This document shows, piece by piece, positions 32,879-36,627 of a stretch of 36,627 nt of DNA. Positions within the stretch are counted from its first letter, which is position 1; each line of letters opens with the position of its first letter. The notes beneath the pieces are model-generated. The model was not told the origin of the DNA. It searched no databases and saw only the letters and a list, made by a program, of their open reading frames with translations. The stretch is from JBDRCU01 sp043821485 (lineage in GTDB: Bacteria > Patescibacteriota > Minisyncoccia > 2-02-FULL-40-12 > IGHO2-01-FULL-4-A): the NCBI GenBank assembly GCA_043821485.1, contig JBDRCU010000032.1, forward strand, positions 1 through 36,627, given 5' to 3'. The position numbers and the translations under genes were made by a program.

Positions 32879-33682
32879 ATGTATAAAAAACTATCCATAA
32901 TTCTAATAGTATTTGTTCTGTCATTCTGGTTTTGGTTTGTTGTAAAGGGCTGGGTAACAGGGGATGCAATATTTGGGATTACAAGTCTTTGGCTTAAGCC
33001 TTTGATATTTTTGATATTACTTTCGGCTATCGTTGGCATGGGGTTTTTACTTCTTGCCAAAGAGTCTTTCGCAACAAGATGGGCACTCTCCTGGATTATG
33101 GGTTTGTCATATTTATTGGTTTTCGGTTTTAGTTTGCTAAACCTAGGCGCAGTAGGTGCAATAGTTTTAATAAATATTTATGCAATTTCAATCACAAAAA
33201 TAGAGATTAATGAACGGATTAGGTTAAACGTGGGTCTTGCACTTCGAAGAGGCATGCCGGCTATTATAGTTCCTTTGCTTATTGCTTCTTCATTTGCATA
33301 TTTTCAGGCGCTTCGTATAGACCCAGCAGAACTTGAACAAAAACACATAACAATATCTGAAGCGATTGAACATACGGCCAATTATGTCATGGGCTTTGAA
33401 ACGGTTGAGGAAAAGCTTGCACAACAGGATTTACTTAAAAAAGACATAACTGACAATATTTTCGATTGGGTTAGAGATACATTTTATGAATACACTGATA
33501 AATATCAAAAATACATGCCTCCGGTATTTGCCTTTGGTTTGTTCTTGATACTTTGGGGCTTGAGTTTCCTTTTTGTATATGCAAGTCTGGGAGTTGCGCT
33601 AGGATTGTTCTATATTTTAAAACGTATTGGTTTTGTGAAAATCGAAGAAATTGATGTAAAAGCAGAAAGGTTAATATTGTAG
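32879..33682 (+). CDS. Polytopic membrane protein upstream of dnaJ
   Basis: 267 residues with about six hydrophobic helices: about 5-24, 38-60, 70-90, 92-108, 130-147 and 218-250 (a long double span). A soluble, mostly helical loop at about 150-210 carries charged residues (EEKLAQQDLLKKDITDNIFDWVRD). No family recognised. It ends 7 bp before dnaJ, so dnaJ is expressed from its promoter, not from the CIRCE operon. -10-like boxes right before the ATG suggest a short or leaderless 5' end. Confidence 0.75.
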   Translation: MYKKLSIILIVFVLSFWFWFVVKGWVTGDAIFGITSLWLKPLIFLILLSAIVGMGFLLLAKESFATRWALSWIMGLSYLLVFGFSLLNLGAVGAIVLINIYAISITKIEINERIRLNVGLALRRGMPAIIVPLLIASSFAYFQALRIDPAELEQKHITISEAIEHTANYVMGFETVEEKLAQQDLLKKDITDNIFDWVRDTFYEYTDKYQKYMPPVFAFGLFLILWGLSFLFVYASLGVALGLFYILKRIGFVKIEEIDVKAERLIL

Positions 33683-33689
33683 AGATAAT

Positions 33690-34580
33690 ATGGCAGATTA
33701 TTATAAAGTTCTAGATGTTGATAAAAAGGCATCAGCTGACGAAATTAAAAAAGCATATCGCAAGCTAGCTCATAAATACCATCCGGATAAAAAAGGCGGA
33801 GATGAGAAAAAGTTTAAAGAAGTAAACGAAGCCTATCAAACATTAGGGGATGATAAGAAGCGTTCGCATTACGATCAATTTGGTTCTGCATTCGGACAGG
33901 GAGGATTTCCTAGTGGAGCACAAGGTTTTGGCGGTTTTGATTCTTCAAATTTTCAAGGATTCAGCAGCGGAGGCCAGAGGGTTAATATTGATATGGATGA
34001 CATCTTTGATATGTTTGGTTCTGTATTCGGGGGACGAGGTTTTCGCAGAAGAGATCCAAACAGGGGTGCAGACATTCAAATTAGTATAGACATTGAACTC
34101 AAGGATGCAGCACGTGGAGTGATACGTCAGGTTGGTTTGAATAGAAGTCATCCTAAAGATGACAGAGGCAAGAAAAAGGATCTTTTTGAAATTTCGATTC
34201 CAGCAGGCATAGGCGACGGAGAAACCCTCATTATGCGAGGCAAAGGACAAGAAGGTATGCAAGGCAGTCCAGCAGGGGATTTGTATATAACATTACGCAT
34301 AAGACCGGATAAAAGGTTTAAGAGAGTAGGCAATGATTTACTATATGTACAAAATATTAAGCTCACTGAAGCCTTGCTTGGAGCTACGATAAAAGTTCCA
34401 ACTCTGGATGGCAATGAAAATATTAAAATCCCAGCAGGCACACAACACGGAGATCTGCTTAGATTGCGAGGCCAAGGTATAGGTTCCGGATCATTAATTA
34501 TACAAATATCAATCGAGATGCCTAAAAAGATAAACAAGAAAGCAAAAGAATTATTGGAAGAATTGTCGAAGGAATTATAA
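33690..34580 (+). CDS. dnaJ: DnaJ/CbpA-type co-chaperone lacking the zinc finger
   Basis: 296 residues. The J domain has His31-Pro-Asp33 (YHPDKKGGDEKKF), followed by a Gly/Phe-rich region (about 62-112) and the two beta-barrel substrate domains (DIQISIDIELKDAARGV, GDLYITLRIRPDKRFKRVGNDL, LLGATIKVPTLDG). The four CxxCxGxG zinc motifs of classical DnaJ are missing; a short basic linker (LNRSHPKDDRGKKKDLF) replaces them. It delivers substrates to DnaK and triggers ATP hydrolysis. Its place next to hrcA-grpE-dnaK suggests a true dnaJ that lost the finger rather than a CbpA paralogue. Confidence 0.93.
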   Translation: MADYYKVLDVDKKASADEIKKAYRKLAHKYHPDKKGGDEKKFKEVNEAYQTLGDDKKRSHYDQFGSAFGQGGFPSGAQGFGGFDSSNFQGFSSGGQRVNIDMDDIFDMFGSVFGGRGFRRRDPNRGADIQISIDIELKDAARGVIRQVGLNRSHPKDDRGKKKDLFEISIPAGIGDGETLIMRGKGQEGMQGSPAGDLYITLRIRPDKRFKRVGNDLLYVQNIKLTEALLGATIKVPTLDGNENIKIPAGTQHGDLLRLRGQGIGSGSLIIQISIEMPKKINKKAKELLEELSKEL

Positions 34581-34588
34581 AGTAGTGA

Positions 34589-34594
34589 TATAAT
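34589..34594 (+). promoter_or_regulatory. -10 box predicting a leaderless mRNA (gene 34601)
   Basis: Perfect TATAAT, then GTCACT and the ATG at 34601. No convincing -35 at 16-18 nt. Confidence 0.5.
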
Positions 34595-34600
34595 GTCACT

Positions 34601-35179
34601 ATGGAGGGAATCTTTTCTCAAATTGGTTTATATGTGAAAGATTTTGCTGGATGGCTGCAGAAATTCACTGGCAGTGAAACCGGAATGCCTGATATTGGGT
34701 ATAATGGTTTAATAATTGTTTTTGTTGTTTTTGTTGTGCTTTTGATTGGGTTTAGTTTGGGCAAATCCCGAATGCTATTAGCTCTAGTGAGTCTTTATGT
34801 TGCAGCATTTATAGATACCCGTTTTATATACTTTGAACAACTTCAAGACACTCTTGCAAAAAGTGGTTTAGAGATCGAAGGCTTTGCTGTGCATATTGGA
34901 TTTTTTCTTATTGTTTTCGCTGGGGTGATTTTAATATTGAGTCATTCATTTTTAAAAACAAAATTAACGCTTAGTGAAGCATCCACTCTTTCAGTATTCT
35001 TATTAGGATTTTTGGGGATTGGCTTCCTTGCGAGTATCTTTGTCGGTTATATCCCAGATGATACAGTGCTACCAATTCCTGAAACTACAATACGTTATTT
35101 GGGCTCACCAGAAGCACAATTTGTATGGACATTACTGCCTATAGTGGGAGTGATGTTTTTGAAGAAGGAAGATAATTAG
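34601..35179 (+). CDS. Five-helix membrane protein, CvpA-like by topology only
   Basis: 192 residues. An amphipathic N-terminus is followed by hydrophobic helices at about 33-52, 55-70, 95-115, 128-150 and 172-187. The pattern of short helices and a central polar loop (EQLQDTLAKSGLEIEG) is like small CvpA-type proteins, but no signature residues confirm this. It has its own -10 box right before the ATG. The role is unknown. Confidence 0.72.
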   Translation: MEGIFSQIGLYVKDFAGWLQKFTGSETGMPDIGYNGLIIVFVVFVVLLIGFSLGKSRMLLALVSLYVAAFIDTRFIYFEQLQDTLAKSGLEIEGFAVHIGFFLIVFAGVILILSHSFLKTKLTLSEASTLSVFLLGFLGIGFLASIFVGYIPDDTVLPIPETTIRYLGSPEAQFVWTLLPIVGVMFLKKEDN

Positions 35180-35188
35180 TTTCGCTAT

Positions 35189-35216
35189 TTGACTTTGACC
35201 TAGACAATGGTAAAAT
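35189..35216 (+). promoter_or_regulatory. Promoter of small gene 35263
   Basis: TTGACT (35189-35194), 16 nt, TAAAAT (35211-35216). Start site near 35223, just before the leader hairpin. Confidence 0.65.
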
Positions 35217-35226
35217 AGTTTATTCC

Positions 35227-35246
35227 GTGGCGATCTATATCGCCAC
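35227..35246 (+). promoter_or_regulatory. 5' leader hairpin before the ribosome site
   Basis: GTGGCGAT-CTAT-ATCGCCAC, 8 perfect base pairs at the predicted 5' end, 6 nt before AGGAGG. A 5' stem like this usually stabilises an mRNA. Confidence 0.65.
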
Positions 35247-35262
35247 ATAGAGGAGGCGTCGC

Positions 35263-35466
35263 GTGACCCAGCTCATCGAAGACCTGAACGGAATCAGCTC
35301 ACAAGATTTGCGAAGGGTTCTCAACGCAGAGACCCCCGAGAAGAGGCAAGAGTTGCTGGAAAACGCGCGTGGAGGGAGTCCACCCACCAATGGTAGGCGA
35401 CGGGAGTCTGGCAAGATTCCCGTGAAGATGCCGCCGATTGGTCGGATGTTCAAGGGACAGAGCTAG
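35263..35466 (+). CDS. Small GC-rich basic protein (GTG start)
   Basis: 67 residues. GTG start preceded by AGAGGAGG, 6 nt away. The N-terminal half is helical (QLIEDLNGISSQDLRRVLNAET, PEKRQELLENARGG); the C-terminal half is Pro/Arg/Lys-rich and probably disordered (GRRRESGKIPVKMPPIGRMFK). No motif recognised. It has its own promoter and leader hairpin, and a 14-bp perfect hairpin follows the stop. GC-rich against both neighbours. Confidence 0.65.
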   Translation: MTQLIEDLNGISSQDLRRVLNAETPEKRQELLENARGGSPPTNGRRRESGKIPVKMPPIGRMFKGQS

Positions 35467-35495
35467 CGCTCTCTCTCAGGAGGAGAGTACACGGA

Positions 35496-35527
35496 GTGGC
35501 ACTCCCGGGACAACCCGGGAGTGCCAC
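35496..35527. repeat. Perfect 14-bp hairpin between gene 35263 and efp
   Basis: GTGGCACTCCCGGG and its exact complement around ACAA. No T tract follows on either strand. It separates converging genes. Confidence 0.85.
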
Positions 35528-35536
35528 AACAAACTT

Positions 35537-36106
35537 TTATCCCTTCTCTGCTCGTTCTACATATTCTCCGGTTTGAGTATTGATACGGATAATGTCGTCT
35601 GTATTAATAAAAAGCGGTACAGTAATTGTGGCACCTGTCTCAATAATGACTTGTTTAACTCCGCCTTGGGCGGTGTTTCCTTTTACAGACGGAGGAGCTT
35701 CTTTGATCACAAATTCCATTTTTACAGGAAGCTCTACATTGATAACCTTATCGTCCCAAAGCATTGCTTCTACGATTGTATTTTGTTTCAGAAATCTTGT
35801 TGCATCCCCAAGGATATCTTCGGTTAACTGAAATCTTTTTGATGGATCATTCTCTTCAGAAAACCAATACTCATTGCGATTAGAATAAAGAAATTTTACT
35901 TTTTTCTTTTGAATGTCAGCCTCTTTGAATGTATCTGATTGTTGGAAGTTATTTTCTATAATTTTGCCAGTAATTAGACTCTTGATCTTAGTCTGCATCA
36001 CGGGTCTACGCTGTTGCATCCTAAGAGACTGGGATGACAAAACAACAAAAGGCTGGTTTTGGTATATAAATATAATACCTGATTTTAGGTCTGTATAGGA
36101 AAGCAT
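35537..36106 (-). CDS. efp: Elongation factor P
   Basis: 189 residues, normal length with all three beta-barrel domains: LKSGIIFIYQNQPFVVLSS, TGKIIENNFQQSDTFKEADIQ, LWDDKVINVELPVKMEFVI, and the C-terminal IETGATITVPLFINTDDIIRINTQTGEYVER. It helps ribosomes through polyproline stretches by reaching the peptidyl-tRNA. The tip loop reads LRMQQRRPVMQ: by alignment the modified Lys34 of E. coli is Gln (about residue 32), next to two Arg. No Shine-Dalgarno sequence is seen before the ATG. Confidence 0.95.
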   Translation of the reverse strand: MLSYTDLKSGIIFIYQNQPFVVLSSQSLRMQQRRPVMQTKIKSLITGKIIENNFQQSDTFKEADIQKKKVKFLYSNRNEYWFSEENDPSKRFQLTEDILGDATRFLKQNTIVEAMLWDDKVINVELPVKMEFVIKEAPPSVKGNTAQGGVKQVIIETGATITVPLFINTDDIIRINTQTGEYVERAEKG

Positions 36107-36125
36107 AAAGAAATACTTAAAGAGG

Positions 36126-36202
36126 GTGACGTCCGAGTAAAGCGTTGGACATCACACTGGAACTGCAACTCGCAGGCTAGCTAGCTCTACGCGTCCGCGA
36201 GT
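36126..36202. repeat. Two hairpins between efp and gene 36247
   Basis: GTGACGTCC (36126-36134) pairs with GGACATCAC (36147-36155), one wobble; ACTCGC (36168-36173) pairs with GCGAGT (36197-36202). GC-rich like the neighbouring small gene. They lie downstream of gene 36247 and upstream of efp. No T tract is seen. Confidence 0.55.
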
Positions 36203-36246
36203 CACGAGGGTTGGGTCTTGGAGTCTCTTCTTTTCCTCGTATGAGT

Positions 36247-36441
36247 TTACGCAGAGGCACTCACGGTGATTTTTTGGAGTACATCCAGTACTTCGTCGCT
36301 GGATTCCCCATATTCTCCTCGCTCCGCTTCCGCTCTCATCCTGGTAGCGTCGTCAGCAGAAAGCTGCCACTTTTCAGGATCTGCCATGAACGCAGGAGTG
36401 GGTTTTTTCTTGCCTCTCTCCCGGATTTTTCGAAGGTCCAT
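36247..36441 (-). CDS. Small GC-rich charged protein
   Basis: 64 residues, soluble, helical and charged. A basic start (DLRKIRERGKKKPTP) is followed by an acidic Ala/Glu-rich middle (ADDATRMRAEAERGEYGE) and a helical end. AAAGGA lies before the ATG. The upstream leader has TATCCCTG and its exact complement (36457-36464, 36482-36489) around a T-rich loop. The opposite-strand frame over this region has erratic composition and no ribosome site, so the minus frame is preferred. No family recognised. Confidence 0.6.
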   Translation of the reverse strand: MDLRKIRERGKKKPTPAFMADPEKWQLSADDATRMRAEAERGEYGESSDEVLDVLQKITVSASA

Positions 36442-36490
36442 GTATTTATCCTTTATTATCCCTGTCTTTTTTGTTTTTTTTCAGGGATAG

Positions 36491-36519
36491 TTTTTATTTC
36501 TGTTTGCAACCCTCTTCAA
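36491..36519 (-). promoter_or_regulatory. Putative promoter of gene 36247
   Basis: On minus: TTGAAG (36519-36514), exactly 17 nt, TAAAAA (36496-36491). Confidence 0.45.
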
Positions 36520-36562
36520 ATATTCCTTATTTTTAAGCTACTAGTATATAGTTATACCAAAC

Positions 36563-36593
36563 TTGACAAAAGATTGCAAGTGTTGGCTATATT
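36563..36593 (+). promoter_or_regulatory. Putative plus-strand promoter for a gene beyond the window
   Basis: Perfect TTGACA (36563-36568), 19 nt, TATATT (36588-36593). The element TTGGCTAT occurs at 36583 and again about 20 bp later. Confidence 0.4.
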
Positions 36594-36627
36594 GAGGTTA
36601 TATATTGGCTATAACCATTTATGAACT

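Noticed and set aside
35438..35831. Plus-strand frames over efp and the hairpin
   Set aside because: Shadow of efp, which is unambiguous on the minus strand.
36211..36624. Plus-strand frame of 137 residues near the right edge
   Set aside because: Odd composition, no ribosome site; it overlaps the better-supported minus-strand gene 36247-36441 and its promoter.
1..36627. CRISPR arrays, insertion sequences, prophage or integrase genes
   Set aside because: No spaced identical repeats, transposase or integrase motifs were seen on either strand. The repeats present are within genes or are hairpins.
1..36627. Recoded UGA (as Gly or Trp in some Patescibacteria)
   Set aside because: TGA ends mltG, mraZ and others at positions where the family ends; no in-frame TGA is needed inside any conserved protein.

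Overview
The window looks like an ultra-small-genome bacterium of the Candidate Phyla Radiation (Patescibacteria). This is an inference. It rests on an AT-rich housekeeping background, a giant secreted repeat protein with DUF2341 and LamG-like parts, a VirB2-like two-helix pilin, a compact HrcA, a DnaJ without zinc finger, an EF-P with an unusual tip loop, many small membrane proteins of unknown function, and standard stop codons (TAA, TAG and TGA all used). I cannot place the phylum more exactly.

Layout. 1-10.8 kb: the 3' part of a giant surface protein (its start lies upstream of the window), a small anchored protein, an O-antigen-ligase-like membrane protein with C-terminal TPRs, and the lytic transglycosylase MltG. 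10.8-12.7 kb: a pilin-like protein, then an L10-leader-controlled rplJ-rplL operon closed by a 19-bp bidirectional terminator. 12.7-15.7 kb: a minus-strand membrane protein with a PP2C-like but apparently inactive N-terminal domain and a propeller-like C-terminus, then a divergent pair that looks like a split winged-helix/nucleotidyltransferase regulator. 15.7-20.7 kb: tRNA-Val, an elaborate regulatory region (DnaA boxes, promoter, phased repeats, hairpin, possible leader peptide), and the division/wall cluster mraZ-rsmH-ftsL-like-ftsI-murF. 20.7-24.3 kb: a small GC-rich gene, tRNA-Glu, several hypothetical proteins, a membrane EEP-family protein, a zinc ribbon and rplU. 24.3-28.2 kb, minus strand: dnaB-recR-hypothetical, and cysS. 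28.3-29.1 kb: two small GC-rich minus-strand genes. 29.2-34.6 kb: CIRCE-controlled hrcA-grpE-dnaK, a GC-rich minus-strand insert, a membrane protein and dnaJ. 34.6-36.6 kb: a membrane protein, a GC-rich gene, efp (minus), and one more GC-rich minus-strand gene.

Two genome-level patterns stand out. First, six short genes (20776, 28349, 28777, 32476, 35263 and 36247) sit exactly at junctions between housekeeping units. They are visibly GC-richer, have good Shine-Dalgarno sequences, mostly have their own recognisable sigma70-type promoters, and are usually bordered by long perfect hairpins. Second, several housekeeping genes (cysS, dnaB, 21400, 34601, probably 32879) have a -10 box 5-6 nt before the ATG, which predicts leaderless mRNAs. 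The window therefore seems to hold two modes of gene expression. The most intricate single locus is the mraZ leader: a 19-bp RNA stem would hide the mraZ ribosome-binding site, and an 18-codon, twice-PP-containing reading frame runs through it.
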